Positions 41,552 through 51,112 of a DNA stretch of 64,000 nt are shown here, piece by piece. A program made the position numbers and the translations under genes. Source of the DNA: Streptacidiphilus sp. PB12-B1b (GTDB lineage: Bacteria > Actinomycetota > Actinomycetes > Streptomycetales > Streptomycetaceae); the NCBI RefSeq assembly GCF_014084125.1, contig NZ_CP048405.1, positions 5,580,001-5,644,000 of the forward strand, given 5' to 3'. Numbering within the stretch: position 1 is the first letter of the stretch; each line of letters starts with the position of its first letter. Under the pieces are notes generated by a model that was not told the origin of the DNA, ran no database searches, and worked only from the letters and a program-made list of their open reading frames with translations.

Positions 41552-42513
41552 CCACCGTTCCGGTTCAGCCCGTTCTGGAGCCCGAGGCCCTCGCTTTCGC
41601 CGAGGCGACCGCCAACCCCCCGTACCTGTTCGATCTGGCCCCGGCCGACGGGCGCAAGGCCGTGGACGAGGTCCAGTCGGGCGAGGTCCGACTGCCCGCG
41701 ATCGACGAGGAGTGGACCACGGTCGCCGGCGGGCCCACCGGCAGCGTGCGGGTCCGCATCGTTCGCCCGGCAGGGGCCGCCGGGGTGCTCCCGGTGATCC
41801 TGTACATCCACGGCGCCGGCTGGGTGTTCGGCAACGCCCACACCCACGACCGGCTGGTGCGGGAACTGGCCGTGGGATCCGGGGCCGCAGTGGTGTTCCC
41901 CGAGTACGACCTGTCGCCCGAGGCCCGCTACCCGGTGGCCATCGAGCAGAACTACGCCGTCGCCCGGTGGATCGTGGCCGAAGGCGCGTCCAAGGCCCTG
42001 GACGGCACCCGCCTGGCCGTGGTCGGGGACTCGGTCGGCGGCAACATGAGCGCCGCCCTGACCCTGATGGCCAAGGAGCGCGGCGACGTCTCCCTGGTCC
42101 AGCAGGTCCTGTTCTACCCGGTCACCGACGCCGGCTTCGACACCGGCTCCTACCACCAGTTCGCCGAGGGCTACTTCCTGCGCCGCGACGGCATGCAGTG
42201 GTTCTGGGACCAGTACACCACCAGCGAGAGCGACCGCGCCCAGATCACCGCCTCCCCGCTGCGCGCCACCACGGAGCAACTGACCGGCCTGCCCCCGGCC
42301 CTGGTCATCACCGGCGAGGCCGACGTGCTCCGCGACGAGGGCGAGGCCTACGCCGCCAAGCTCCGCGCCGCGGGCGTGGCCGTGACCGCCGTCCGCATTC
42401 AGGGCGTCATCCACGACTTCGTCATGCTCAACGCCCTGCGCCCCACCCACGGCGCCCAGGTGGCCATCACCCTGGCCACCGACGCCCTTCACAGCGCCCT
42501 GCACCAGGCCTGA
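41542..42513 (+). CDS. HSL-family alpha/beta hydrolase (esterase/lipase)
   Basis: This is a 323-residue hydrolase of the hormone-sensitive-lipase family. The oxyanion motif is HGAGWVFGNAHTHDRL (usually HGGG, here HGAG). The triad is S164 in VVGDSVGGNMS, D261 in ITGEADVLRDEGEAY and H291 in GVIHDFVM. All catalytic residues are present. It probably hydrolyses short acyl esters in the cytoplasm. It shares its leader with paralogue 1's transcription unit, suggesting common control by the AraC regulator. Confidence 0.9.
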   Translation: MSDATVPVQPVLEPEALAFAEATANPPYLFDLAPADGRKAVDEVQSGEVRLPAIDEEWTTVAGGPTGSVRVRIVRPAGAAGVLPVILYIHGAGWVFGNAHTHDRLVRELAVGSGAAVVFPEYDLSPEARYPVAIEQNYAVARWIVAEGASKALDGTRLAVVGDSVGGNMSAALTLMAKERGDVSLVQQVLFYPVTDAGFDTGSYHQFAEGYFLRRDGMQWFWDQYTTSESDRAQITASPLRATTEQLTGLPPALVITGEADVLRDEGEAYAAKLRAAGVAVTAVRIQGVIHDFVMLNALRPTHGAQVAITLATDALHSALHQA

Positions 42514-42564
42514 CCGGCCCGGCAGACCCACAGCAACCCCGTCCTCATGCGAAGGAGGGTCTCC

Positions 42565-43290
42565 GTGACCCAGCCGACCTCTCCGACCGTCGTCCTCGTG
42601 CACGGGGCATTCGCTGACGCCTCGAGCTACGCCCGGGTCATCCCCGAGTTGCTCGCCGACGGCTTCGACGTCGTGGCCCCGGCCGTGCCCAACCGCAGTC
42701 TGATCGGCGATGCGGCCTACATCGCCTCGTTCGTCCGGCAGATCCCCGGCCCCGTGGTGCTGGTCGGCCACTCGTACGGCGGCGCGGTGATCACCGTCGC
42801 CGGCGTCGAGGACAATGTCAAAGCCTTGGTCTACCTGGCCGGCTATGCCCTCGAGCAGGGCGAGAGCCTGGGCGAACTGCAAGGCCGCTTCGCCGACTCG
42901 GACCTGGCCCAGGCCCTGGTCTACACCCCGTTTCCGATCGAGGGCTCCACCGGGTCCGGCACCGACGTGTCCGTGGACGCCGCCAGGTTCCCCGCAGTAT
43001 TCGCCGCCGACGTCGAGCCCGAACTCGCCGCTGTCCTGGCCGTTTCCCAGCGCCCGCTGGCTGCCCAGGCGTTCGCCGACGCGGCTCCCGCCGCGGCCTG
43101 GAAGACCAAGCCCTCCTGGGGTCTGGTCTCCACCGCGGACCGCGCCATCAACCCCGAGGTCGAGCGCTTCGGGTACCAGCGCGCCGGAATGACCACCATC
43201 GAGGTCCACTCCTCGCACCTGGTCATGCTCGCCCACCCCAAGAAGGTCGCCGAGCTGATCCGCGAGGCCGTCCACGCCACGGTCCACTGA
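42565..43290 (+). CDS. alpha/beta hydrolase paralogue 3, intact triad
   Basis: This is a 241-residue protein close to paralogues 1 and 2: PTVVLVHGAFADASSYARVI, S70 in GHSYGG, D192 in TADRAINPE and H218 in VHSSHLVML, so the triad is complete. GTG 42565 follows CGAAGGAGGGTC; the ATG 18 bp upstream overlaps that site. It lies 51 bp after the HSL-type hydrolase and is probably in the same operon. It looks like the functional member from which the others diverged. Confidence 0.9.
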   Translation: MTQPTSPTVVLVHGAFADASSYARVIPELLADGFDVVAPAVPNRSLIGDAAYIASFVRQIPGPVVLVGHSYGGAVITVAGVEDNVKALVYLAGYALEQGESLGELQGRFADSDLAQALVYTPFPIEGSTGSGTDVSVDAARFPAVFAADVEPELAAVLAVSQRPLAAQAFADAAPAAAWKTKPSWGLVSTADRAINPEVERFGYQRAGMTTIEVHSSHLVMLAHPKKVAELIREAVHATVH

Positions 43291-43378
43291 CCACGACCGC
43301 CCACACGCTGCTGCCGTCCGGCCACCACGACAGGACCGGCGGCAGCCGCCAGGAGCGCCACCCCTTCCAGGAGCCCCC

Positions 43379-43933
43379 ATGAGCGATCAGCCGCTGCTGC
43401 ACCAAAAAGCACACCAGGTACGGGGGTTCGGAACTCTCCACCAGTTCCCGCTCGGCCTGGGCCACGACGCCCGGATGTACTCCTGCCAGCGCCTGAACCA
43501 GGCCCTGGCGGACACCCAGTTCCTCTACGCGCTCTACAAGAAGCACCACTGGCTGATGCGCGGCGCCACCTTCTACCAGCTCCACCTGCTCCTGGACAGC
43601 CACGCGGAGCAGCAACTCGCCCTGGTCGACACCCTGGCCGAGCGGGTCCAGAGCCTGGGCGGCGTCGCCGTGGGCGATCCCCGCCACGCCGCCGAGATCA
43701 CCGCCATACCGCGTCCGCCGGACGGAGTCGAGGACGTCCCCGCCATGCTGTCACGGCTGTTGGAGGCACACGAGACGATCCTCGTCGACGCACACGACGC
43801 GGCCGCCCGTGTCGCCGCGCTCGGTGACGACGGCACCAACGACCTGCTCGTCTCCCAGGTCATCCGCACTGGAGAGGCCCAGGCCTGGTTCCTGGCCGAG
43901 CACCTCGTGGACACCCCGCTCGTCCGCAGCTGA
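43379..43933 (+). CDS. dps: Dps-family DNA-binding ferritin
   Basis: This 184-residue protein forms dodecamers that oxidise and store iron and shield DNA. The ferroxidase-site pattern is visible: LYALYKKHHWLMRGATFYQL (histidine), then LLLDSHAEQQLALVDTLAER (aspartate and glutamate), with the C-terminal QVIRTGEAQAWFLAEHL helix. The short N-terminal tail has a lysine and histidines (HQKAHQVRG) that may bind DNA. It lies 88 bp after the hydrolase and shares its direction, so it may be stress-induced with the cluster. Confidence 0.9.
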   Translation: MSDQPLLHQKAHQVRGFGTLHQFPLGLGHDARMYSCQRLNQALADTQFLYALYKKHHWLMRGATFYQLHLLLDSHAEQQLALVDTLAERVQSLGGVAVGDPRHAAEITAIPRPPDGVEDVPAMLSRLLEAHETILVDAHDAAARVAALGDDGTNDLLVSQVIRTGEAQAWFLAEHLVDTPLVRS

Positions 43934-44034
43934 CGTCCACCCAGCGGCGTCGCCCTGTCCGGGCACACCTCTCGCATGACCGGGCCGGGGAACCGCTTCG
44001 GCTCCCCGGCCCACCCCCCGACATCCCCGACCCT

Positions 44035-44313
44035 ATGGAGCAGATGATGCGCAGCAGTTCCCTCGTCCCCCTCCTGGACTCCTGGCAATGGCAGGCCGGC
44101 GCCGCCTGCCGGGGCATGGCCTCCGCCGTGTTCTTCTCGCCCCCCGGTGAACGCGGAAGTGCCCGCCGCTCCCGCGAGCAACGCGCCCAGCGGGTCTGTG
44201 GCACGTGCCCGGTACTGGACCAGTGCGCTGCCTTCGCCCAGGGCACCGACCAGCCGTTCGGCGTCTGGGGCGGACTGACCGAACGGCAACGCCATGCCCG
44301 GGCCACACCGTGA
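44035..44313 (+). CDS. WhiB-family iron-sulfur regulator
   Basis: This is a 92-residue Wbl protein. Four cysteines bind a [4Fe-4S] cluster: AACRG, then VCGTCPVLDQC (C-x2-C-x5-C). The conserved GVWGG turn follows, and a basic C-terminal tail (TERQRHARA) contacts DNA or the sigma factor. The stop overlaps the STAS gene start by four bases (GTGA, 44310-44313), indicating translational coupling and perhaps a joint stress-signalling role. The start could also be ATG 44044. Confidence 0.92.
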   Translation: MEQMMRSSSLVPLLDSWQWQAGAACRGMASAVFFSPPGERGSARRSREQRAQRVCGTCPVLDQCAAFAQGTDQPFGVWGGLTERQRHARATP

Positions 44314-44765
44314 GCGCCGCCCAGGTACCTCTGACGCGCCTTCCGGCCCTTCTGCCGTTCGAGAGCACCGCCCGACATGCGTGGAACGGTGTGGTCGTGG
44401 TCGCGCGCGGGGAGCTCGACCTGGCCACCGCACCGCACTTCGAGGCAGCACTGGCAGCCCACCTGCGCAATCGGCCACAGACCCTGACCATCGACCTGAG
44501 CGCGGTGACATTCATCGACTGCGCGGGCCTCAACGTCCTCCTGCGCGCCCGGGTCCACGCCCGGCGCAGCCAGACGGACCTGCACCTGGACCCCATCAGC
44601 AGACCGGTGACCCGGCTTCTCACACTGACCGACAATCTTGATCTTCTCGCCAGACCGCATCGCGCAACCCGCTCCGTCGGCAGCGTTTCCCCTCCCACAT
44701 TGAGCTTCATCCCGGGGCCCCCGGGCAAGCCGCTGCGGCGCACCAGCCGCATCCGGGACGCTTAG
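44310..44765 (+). CDS. STAS-domain anti-sigma-factor antagonist
   Basis: This is a 151-residue protein. A STAS domain covers residues about 18-115: VVVVARGELDLATAPHFEAA, LTIDLSAVTFIDCAGLNVLL (the phosphorylatable position next to D is C/S-like: FIDCAGL, where many relatives have FIDSSGL). The last about 35 residues are basic and disordered. The cysteine in place of serine may change or abolish phosphorylation by anti-sigma kinases. It overlaps the WhiB gene and is followed 20 bp later by the MFS exporter. Confidence 0.85.
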   Translation: MSAAQVPLTRLPALLPFESTARHAWNGVVVVARGELDLATAPHFEAALAAHLRNRPQTLTIDLSAVTFIDCAGLNVLLRARVHARRSQTDLHLDPISRPVTRLLTLTDNLDLLARPHRATRSVGSVSPPTLSFIPGPPGKPLRRTSRIRDA

Positions 44766-44785
44766 GCATGACACATGGAGAGACA

Positions 44786-46426
44786 GTGAGCACCGAACCC
44801 CGTACGGCCACCGCCTGGGCACCGATGGCGATCCCGGTCTTCAGGATCCTGTGGTGCGCACAGATGGCCTCGAACATCGGCACCTGGATGCAGACCGTCG
44901 GCGCGCAGTGGATGCTGGTGCACCAGCCCGACGCGACCGCGCTGACCTCGGCCGTGCAGGCCGCAAGCCTGCTGCCGGTGCTGTTCGTCTCCCTGCCGGC
45001 GGGCGTCCTGGCCGACGTCCTGGACCGCCGCCGGATCCTGATCGTGCTCTCCCTGCTGATGACGGCCCTCGCCGGGGCCCTGGCTGCCCTGACCCGGGCC
45101 GGACTGACCACCCCCGCCGTCCTGCTCGCCCTCACCTTCCTCCTGGGCTGCGGCCAAGCCGTGGTCAACCCCGCCTGGCAGGCCATCCAGCCCGAACTGG
45201 TACCCCGCGAGTTGATCCCGGCCGCCGCAGCGCTCAACAGCCTCAACGTCAACATCGCCCGCGCGGTGGGGCCGGCCCTGGCCGGACTGCTCATCGCCGC
45301 CAGCGGACCCTTCGCGGTCTTCAGCGTCAACGCAGCCAGCTTCGCCGTGATCACCCTCGCCGTCCTGGCCTGGCACCGCCCCCCGGGTGACCGGACCACC
45401 ACCGAACACCTGCTCCCCGCCCTACGCTCGGGAACCCGTTACGTCCGCAACGCCCCAGGCGTACGACGCATCCTGCTGCGCTCGGCGCTGTTCGTCGTCC
45501 CCGCCTCGGCCCTGTGGGCCCTCCTGCCGGTCACGGCCAGCCGCACGCTGCACCTCGGCGCCGGAGGCTACGGCCTGCTGCTCGCCGCCCTGGGCGCCGG
45601 AGCGGTCGCCGGCGCGCTGCTCCTCCGCCCGCTGCGCACCCGTGCCACCGACACCTTCCTGCTGGCCGGTGCCACCCTGGTGTTCGCTGCAGGCACCGCT
45701 GCCTGCGCCCTCACCCACAGCGCTGCCCTGGCCGCCGTCGTGCTGGTGCCCACCGGGGCGGCCTGGCTGGTCAACCTCTCCTCGTTCAACACCGCCCTCC
45801 AACTCCTGCTCCCCGCCTGGGTACGCGCCCGCGGACTCGCCCTCTACCTGGTGGTCTTCATGGGTGGCCAGGGCATCGGTGCCCTGTTCTGGGGCCTTGC
45901 CGCGGGCGCCGCCGGCCTGACCACAGCGCTCCTGGCCTCGGTGGCCCTGTTGGCCACCGGTACCGCGACGCTGCCCCTGTGGCCGATGCACTCCCACCCC
46001 GCAGGCCTGGACCGCACCATCACCTCGACCTGGCCCGAACCCGCGCTCGACCTGGACCCCGACCCCGACGACGGACCCGTCCTGGTCGAGGTGACCTACA
46101 CCGTCACCCCCGAGAACGCCGAAGCGTTTCTGGCCGCCATGCGCCCCGTCGGAGTCTCCCGCCGCCGCACCGGCGCCGAACGCTGGACCATGTTCCGCGA
46201 CGCCGCACAACCCGACCACTACATCGAGGTCTTCCAGGTCCCCTCGTGGGCCGAACACCTTCGCCAGCACAACAGCCGTACCACCGCCACCGACACCGAC
46301 TTCATCGGCGCCGCCACCGCGCTCACCGCGCAGCCCCCCGGCGTCCGCCATCTGCTGCCGCCGGCGCCCGCAACGCCCGCCGGCAGGGACGATGGACCAC
46401 GGGCGACACCGGTAGCTCAAGCCTGA
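44786..46426 (+). CDS. MFS exporter with a C-terminal ABM-like domain
   Basis: This is a protein of about 546 residues. Residues about 10-420 are a 12-helix MFS transporter of the MFS_3/EntS group (FRILWCAQMASNIGTWMQT and LPAGVLADVLDRRR). A soluble C-terminal domain (about 432-530) begins VLVEVTYTVTPENAEAFLAA and has HYIEVFQVPSWAEHLRQHN, resembling an antibiotic biosynthesis monooxygenase-like ferredoxin fold. GTG 44786 is preferred because GGAGAG lies in front; ATG 44768 adds six residues. The substrate is unknown. This fusion recurs in actinobacteria and may bind or modify the cargo. Confidence 0.85.
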   Translation: MSTEPRTATAWAPMAIPVFRILWCAQMASNIGTWMQTVGAQWMLVHQPDATALTSAVQAASLLPVLFVSLPAGVLADVLDRRRILIVLSLLMTALAGALAALTRAGLTTPAVLLALTFLLGCGQAVVNPAWQAIQPELVPRELIPAAAALNSLNVNIARAVGPALAGLLIAASGPFAVFSVNAASFAVITLAVLAWHRPPGDRTTTEHLLPALRSGTRYVRNAPGVRRILLRSALFVVPASALWALLPVTASRTLHLGAGGYGLLLAALGAGAVAGALLLRPLRTRATDTFLLAGATLVFAAGTAACALTHSAALAAVVLVPTGAAWLVNLSSFNTALQLLLPAWVRARGLALYLVVFMGGQGIGALFWGLAAGAAGLTTALLASVALLATGTATLPLWPMHSHPAGLDRTITSTWPEPALDLDPDPDDGPVLVEVTYTVTPENAEAFLAAMRPVGVSRRRTGAERWTMFRDAAQPDHYIEVFQVPSWAEHLRQHNSRTTATDTDFIGAATALTAQPPGVRHLLPPAPATPAGRDDGPRATPVAQA

Positions 46427-46498
46427 CAGCACCACCCGCAGCTGGACGTCCTCCCGCTCCGCCTCGCGCTTCCGGGGCGGGCGCCCATGACACGCGAC

Positions 46499-48367
46499 TC
46501 AGCGGGGTGCGTCGAGCACGTTGAGGATGCGGGTGGCGACGTGCAGGTTGAGGCGGTCCTCGACGTCACCGAGGTCGTGCCCGGTGATCTCGCGGATGCG
46601 CCGGAGGCGGTAGCGGACGGTGCTGCGGTGGATGAGCAGCGTCTCCGAGGTCGTGTCGTAGCTGCCGCCGCTCTCCAGATAGCGCGAGAGAGTCATCACC
46701 AGCTCGGTGTGGTGGCGGGCGTCGTAGTCCAGTAGCCGGCCCAGCCACTGGCGGACGAAGCGGTCGGCTTCCCGTTCGCCGTCGCCGGTGCCCATCATGC
46801 GGCACAGGCCCAGCTCCTCGAAGGCCGTGCTGCCGTACGGGTCCTGGGACCGGCGGCGGACGGTGAGGGAGCGGACCGCCTCGTTGTAGGAGTGCGGCAG
46901 GTCGGTGAAGACGTCGCAGTGGCCGCCGACCCCGATCGCACCGGCCCCGGTGCCGAGTTCCTCCGAGACGGCCCGGTACAGCTCGTCTCCCGGGTCGCGC
47001 CGGTCCTCACCGGCCACCAGGACGACCGTGGTCGCGCCACGAGAGCCGACCAGTACGTCCCGGTGCAGCCGTTCGGCCGCCCGCACCACCGCGTCCCCGA
47101 GCGCGGCCCTCTCGGCCGTCCCGGGCCATTCCAGTACGGCGACCTTGTGCGGCCGGTGCAGGTCGTGGCCCAGGGCTGCCGCCTGGGTGAAGACGTCGTC
47201 GGTCGCCTCGCCTGAGATCAGCCGGTTGACCAGGTCGCGTCTCAGTTGGGGCTCCAGCTCGGCCAGCCTGCGCTCGTACGCGAGCTGGGGAGCCAGCACC
47301 AGCGCGGCCTGTTCGAGCGCCGAGGTGTCCGTTTCCGCCGCCCGCCGGTCCGGGTCCACCAGCGCGACGATGCCGAGCAGATCACCGGCCATCTCGATGG
47401 GGACGATCAGCCGTTCCCGGTCCCGGACGGTGCCGGGCCGGCGTTGCGCGCCTTGTATCAGGACGTCCCGGCGCCGGTTGTCCGCGCCCGGGGGCGGCCC
47501 ACTGCTGGGTCCCCTCCGGGGGTCGTCCTGGCCGGGACCGGCCCAGGCCCGCGTGTTGCCGAAGCGGTCCTCGGTGAGGGCCGCGAATCCCGTGTGGTCG
47601 TACAGTGCCTGCAGGACTCCCTGCTCGCCCGTGCCGGAGACGGCGGCGCGGGAGAGCGCCTCGCGGATGGCGAGCCGAGAGGTGAGGGCCGAAACGGTCG
47701 CGCCGAGTCCTGCGGTGGGTGAGCCGCCCTCGGTCCCCAGCAGGCTGCCCGTCTCTGGCAGGTCCCCTGTCCCCGGCATGCTCCCGGACCCGACGCGGGC
47801 CGACGCTCCCGGGTGCCCGGCGAGGTGCGCGAGGACGATCCCGGTCTGCTGTGCGAGCAGATCGGTAAGGGCGGTCTCCTCGGCCGAGGGCGTGGTCAGG
47901 GACCGGACGACGAGATAACCGAGGCAGTGGTTCCGGTACCGCAGCGCGATGGCCCGGACCCACAACCCACCCGGCTCGTGCAGGCGACGGCTGCGGCCGT
48001 CCAGGGCGTCGATCCGCCGGTCGAGCCGTTCGGCGGCCGCCACGCCGGCGGCGGCTGCTTCAGCCGGGGCTCGGCCGGTGCAGTCCGCCGCCGGTTCCCG
48101 CGCCGCCGCACTTCCCGGTCGGGCGGCGGCGGAGGCGCCCACCCGGCGCGGTGGGCAGCGCCGCACCAGACCGTCGTGCACGGCATAGGCCGCTTCGGCG
48201 GTGAAAGGGCCGGTGGCGGCGATCGCCGCCAGGGCCCCCCACAGCACCTCGCGCTCGTCCTTGCCGTCGAGCATGACCGTCACCAGCCGTAGCACTGCGT
48301 GTTGCGCGGCCTCCGCCTGCGGGATGGGGTGGAGGGGGCCGGCGGCCGGAAAGGGAACAGCGTGCAT
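46499..48367 (-). CDS. PucR/CdaR-family transcriptional regulator
   Basis: This is a 622-residue regulator. A GAF-like N-terminal region covers about residues 20-190, and a central GGDEF-related CdaR domain about 260-500. The C-terminal PucR helix-turn-helix (about 560-615) has LVMTLSRYLESGGSYDTTSE and LLIHRSTVRYRLRRIREITG. It is divergent from dnaK, with 245 bp between the start codons, and may control the chaperone operon. Arg- and Ala-rich linkers (about 90-130) are probably disordered. Confidence 0.88.
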   Translation of the reverse strand: MHAVPFPAAGPLHPIPQAEAAQHAVLRLVTVMLDGKDEREVLWGALAAIAATGPFTAEAAYAVHDGLVRRCPPRRVGASAAARPGSAAAREPAADCTGRAPAEAAAAGVAAAERLDRRIDALDGRSRRLHEPGGLWVRAIALRYRNHCLGYLVVRSLTTPSAEETALTDLLAQQTGIVLAHLAGHPGASARVGSGSMPGTGDLPETGSLLGTEGGSPTAGLGATVSALTSRLAIREALSRAAVSGTGEQGVLQALYDHTGFAALTEDRFGNTRAWAGPGQDDPRRGPSSGPPPGADNRRRDVLIQGAQRRPGTVRDRERLIVPIEMAGDLLGIVALVDPDRRAAETDTSALEQAALVLAPQLAYERRLAELEPQLRRDLVNRLISGEATDDVFTQAAALGHDLHRPHKVAVLEWPGTAERAALGDAVVRAAERLHRDVLVGSRGATTVVLVAGEDRRDPGDELYRAVSEELGTGAGAIGVGGHCDVFTDLPHSYNEAVRSLTVRRRSQDPYGSTAFEELGLCRMMGTGDGEREADRFVRQWLGRLLDYDARHHTELVMTLSRYLESGGSYDTTSETLLIHRSTVRYRLRRIREITGHDLGDVEDRLNLHVATRILNVLDAPR

Positions 48368-48523
48368 CGCAGGTCCATTCGCGGGTCGACAGCGGCTTCC
48401 CGCCTTTCACGCTACGCCGTTCGGCAGGGGGACTCACCTGCGAACCGTGTCCCGTCCGTCCTCGCGGACCGGAACGCCGGCGCGGATTGGTCCTGCCGGG
48501 GCGAGGAAGCGCGCCGCGTACCG

Positions 48524-48572
48524 TGCCAGGCTGCGAGTAGGTGCGGTGTTCCCGGGCTCCGTAAGCCTGGCA
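48524..48572. promoter_or_regulatory. inverted repeat in the dnaK promoter region
   Basis: TGCCAGGCT (48524-48532) and AGCCTGGCA (48564-48572) are perfect 9-bp complements 31 bp apart, ending 40 bp before the dnaK ATG. I find no CTTGAGT-N7-ACTCAAG (HAIR) site for HspR in 48368-48612, so this operon is probably not under the usual HspR control. Confidence 0.4.
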
Positions 48573-48612
48573 GCCCGCCGATCGGTCCCGCGTCGCGACG
48601 GAGGAGATTCCC

Positions 48613-50523
48613 ATGGCGAAGGCAGTAGGCATCGATCTCGGCACCACCAACTCGGTCATCGCGGTCTGGGAGGGCGGTGAGCCCGCTGTCGTCCCGAATG
48701 CGGAGGGGGCCAGGACGACCCCGTCGGTGGTCGCCTTCTCCGATGACGGCCAGCGGCTGGTCGGACAGCTCGCGCGCCGGCAGTCGATCCTCAACCCCAA
48801 AGGCACCATCACCTCCGCGAAGCGGTTCATCGGCCGTCGCTACGACGAGATCTCCGACGAGGCCAAGGCGGTCTCCTTCGACGTGGTCGAGGGGCCCGGC
48901 GGGGTGGCCCGCTTCGAAGTGAGAGGAAAGCAGTACGCGCCGGAGGAGATCAGCGCGCAGGTCCTGCGCAAGCTCGCCGACGACGCCGGGAAGTCGCTCG
49001 GCGAGAAGGTGACCGAGGCGGTCATCACCATACCGGCGTACTTCAACGACGCGCAGCGTCAGGCCACCAAGGACGCCGGGAGGATCGCCGGCCTTGAAGT
49101 CCTGCGGATCATCAACGAACCGACGGCCGCGGCGCTGGCCTACGGGTTGGACAAGAAGGGCCATGAGACGGTCATGGTCTTCGACCTCGGCGGCGGCACG
49201 TTCGACGTCAGCCTGCTGGACGTCGGCGACGGCGTCGTGGAGGTCCGCGCCACGGCAGGCGACTCCCACCTGGGCGGCGACGACTTCGACCGCCGGCTGG
49301 TGGACCACTTGGCGGACGGCTTCCAGAAGGCCGAGGGCATCGACCTGCGCAAGGACCCGCAGGCTCTGCAGCGCCTGTTCGAGGCGGCCGAGAAGGCGAA
49401 GACCGAGCTGAGTTCGGTCAGCCAGACCCAGGTGAGCCTGCCGTTCATCACGGCGGACGCCTCCGGGCCGAAGCACCTCACCGAGACGGTCCGCCGCTCC
49501 ACCTTCGAGCAGATCACCTCGGACCTGGTGGAGCGCTGCCTCGAACCGGTCAGGACGGCGATGAGCGACGCCAAGGTCACTGACAACGACATCGACGAGG
49601 TCATCCTCGTGGGCGGCTCGACCCGTATCCCGGCTGTGCAGAACCTGGTCCGCCGGATGACCGGCGGCAAGGACCCGAACATGAGCGTCAACCCCGACGA
49701 GGTCGTGGCGCTGGGCGCCGCCATCCAGGCCGGGGTGCTCAAGGGCGAGGTCAAGGACGTCCTGCTGCTGGATGTCACTCCGCTGTCGCTGGGTGTCGAG
49801 ACGGCCGGCGGCGTGATGACCAAGATCATCGACCGGAACACCACCATCCCCGCCCGCCGGTCCGAGACCTTCTCCACGGCTGAGGACAACCAGCCGGCTG
49901 TGGACATCGTGGTGCTCCAGGGCGAACGCGAACTGGCCGCCGACAACAGGGTGCTGGGCCGCTTCCGGCTGGAGAACCTGCGGCCGGCCCGGCGCGGGGA
50001 GACCCAGATCGAGGTCACCTTCGACATCGACGCCAACGGCATCCTCAAGGTCAGCGCCAAGGACCGGGACACCGGTGCCGAGCAGTCGATCACCATCAGT
50101 GAGGGCTCCAACCTCGACCCGTCCGAGGTCGAGCGGATGATCAACGAGGCCGAGAGCAACCGCACCAGCGACCTGGCCCTGCGCGAGGCCATCGACGCCC
50201 GCAACGAGCTCGACGCCGCCGCGTACCAGGTGGAGCGCCGACTGGACGACCTCGGCGGCGCCGCACCGGAGCACGAGCGCGCCCGCGCCCACCTGCTCAT
50301 CGACGAGGCGCGTACCGCCGTCAAGGAGGAGGCGTCCGCGGAACGGTCCCGGAGCCTGACCTCCGAGCTCCAACAGGTCCACGCGGCGCTGGCCGCCCAC
50401 GCCGCCGCCCCCGGCGGAGCCGCGGGCGGAGCCCGGCCCGGCCCGGCGCCCGGCCAGGGTTCCGAGGGCGGCTCCCCGAGCGGCGACGACGACGTCATCG
50501 ACGCCGATTTCGACAAGAGCTGA
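48613..50523 (+). CDS. dnaK: Hsp70 chaperone DnaK
   Basis: This is a 636-residue chaperone. The nucleotide-binding domain (1-385) has GIDLGTTNS at residues 6-14, [14 protein letters not shown] and [19 protein letters not shown]. The linker [18 protein letters not shown] leads to the substrate-binding domain, and a helical lid ends in a Gly/Ala/Pro-rich tail closing with [11 protein letters not shown]. It folds and disaggregates proteins with GrpE, DnaJ and ClpB, all encoded downstream. ATG 48613 follows GGAGGAG. The lack of a HAIR site suggests a second, specially regulated dnaK copy. Confidence 0.97.
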   Translation: MAKAVGIDLGTTNSVIAVWEGGEPAVVPNAEGARTTPSVVAFSDDGQRLVGQLARRQSILNPKGTITSAKRFIGRRYDEISDEAKAVSFDVVEGPGGVARFEVRGKQYAPEEISAQVLRKLADDAGKSLGEKVTEAVITIPAYFNDAQRQATKDAGRIAGLEVLRIINEPTAAALAYGLDKKGHETVMVFDLGGGTFDVSLLDVGDGVVEVRATAGDSHLGGDDFDRRLVDHLADGFQKAEGIDLRKDPQALQRLFEAAEKAKTELSSVSQTQVSLPFITADASGPKHLTETVRRSTFEQITSDLVERCLEPVRTAMSDAKVTDNDIDEVILVGGSTRIPAVQNLVRRMTGGKDPNMSVNPDEVVALGAAIQAGVLKGEVKDVLLLDVTPLSLGVETAGGVMTKIIDRNTTIPARRSETFSTAEDNQPAVDIVVLQGERELAADNRVLGRFRLENLRPARRGETQIEVTFDIDANGILKVSAKDRDTGAEQSITISEGSNLDPSEVERMINEAESNRTSDLALREAIDARNELDAAAYQVERRLDDLGGAAPEHERARAHLLIDEARTAVKEEASAERSRSLTSELQQVHAALAAHAAAPGGAAGGARPGPAPGQGSEGGSPSGDDDVIDADFDKS

Positions 50524-50532
50524 GGCGGCGAC

Positions 50533-51105
50533 ATGTCGGATCAGGAACAGACGCGTGCTGCCGAGGACCGCTCCCCGCCCCCGCCCCCGCAGACGCCGCT
50601 CGAGCACACGCCCGCACCGCAGACGACCCCGCGGCCCCCCGAAGCCGGGGAGCAGGAGCAGGCGGCCTGCAGCCCCGAGGTGGAGGAGTTGGAGGACCGG
50701 TGGCGGCGAGCCCTCGCTGACCTCGACAATCTCCGCAAGCGCTACGGCCGTGAGCTCCCCCGGGAAAGGGAGGCCGAGCGGGCCAAGGTGGCCGCGGCGT
50801 TCCTCCCGGTCGTCGACAACCTCGAACTGGCCCTCGCCCACGCGGGCGCCGACGACCCCGGCGCGATCGTCAGCGGAGTCCGGGCGGTACGCGACCAGGC
50901 CGTCGAGGTGCTGCGAAGCCTCGGCTACCCCCGCTACGAGGAGACCGGCGTCCCCTTCGACCCCGAGCAGCACGAGGTGGTGTCCGTGGTGGATGAAGCG
51001 GACACCACTGCGGGCACCGTCGTCCAGGTGCTGCGGCCCGGCTACGGCGAACCCGGCCACCAGCTGCGCCCGGCCGCGGTAGCGGTCAGCCGCAAGCCGG
51101 AGTGA
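50533..51105 (+). CDS. grpE: nucleotide exchange factor GrpE
   Basis: This 190-residue protein releases ADP from DnaK. A proline-rich disordered N-terminus (1-50) leads into a long coiled coil ([20 protein letters not shown]) and the beta domain with [20 protein letters not shown] and VVQVLRPGY. It starts 9 bp after dnaK. Confidence 0.96.
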   Translation: MSDQEQTRAAEDRSPPPPPQTPLEHTPAPQTTPRPPEAGEQEQAACSPEVEELEDRWRRALADLDNLRKRYGRELPREREAERAKVAAAFLPVVDNLELALAHAGADDPGAIVSGVRAVRDQAVEVLRSLGYPRYEETGVPFDPEQHEVVSVVDEADTTAGTVVQVLRPGYGEPGHQLRPAAVAVSRKPE

Positions 51106-51112
51106 GGCCGCC

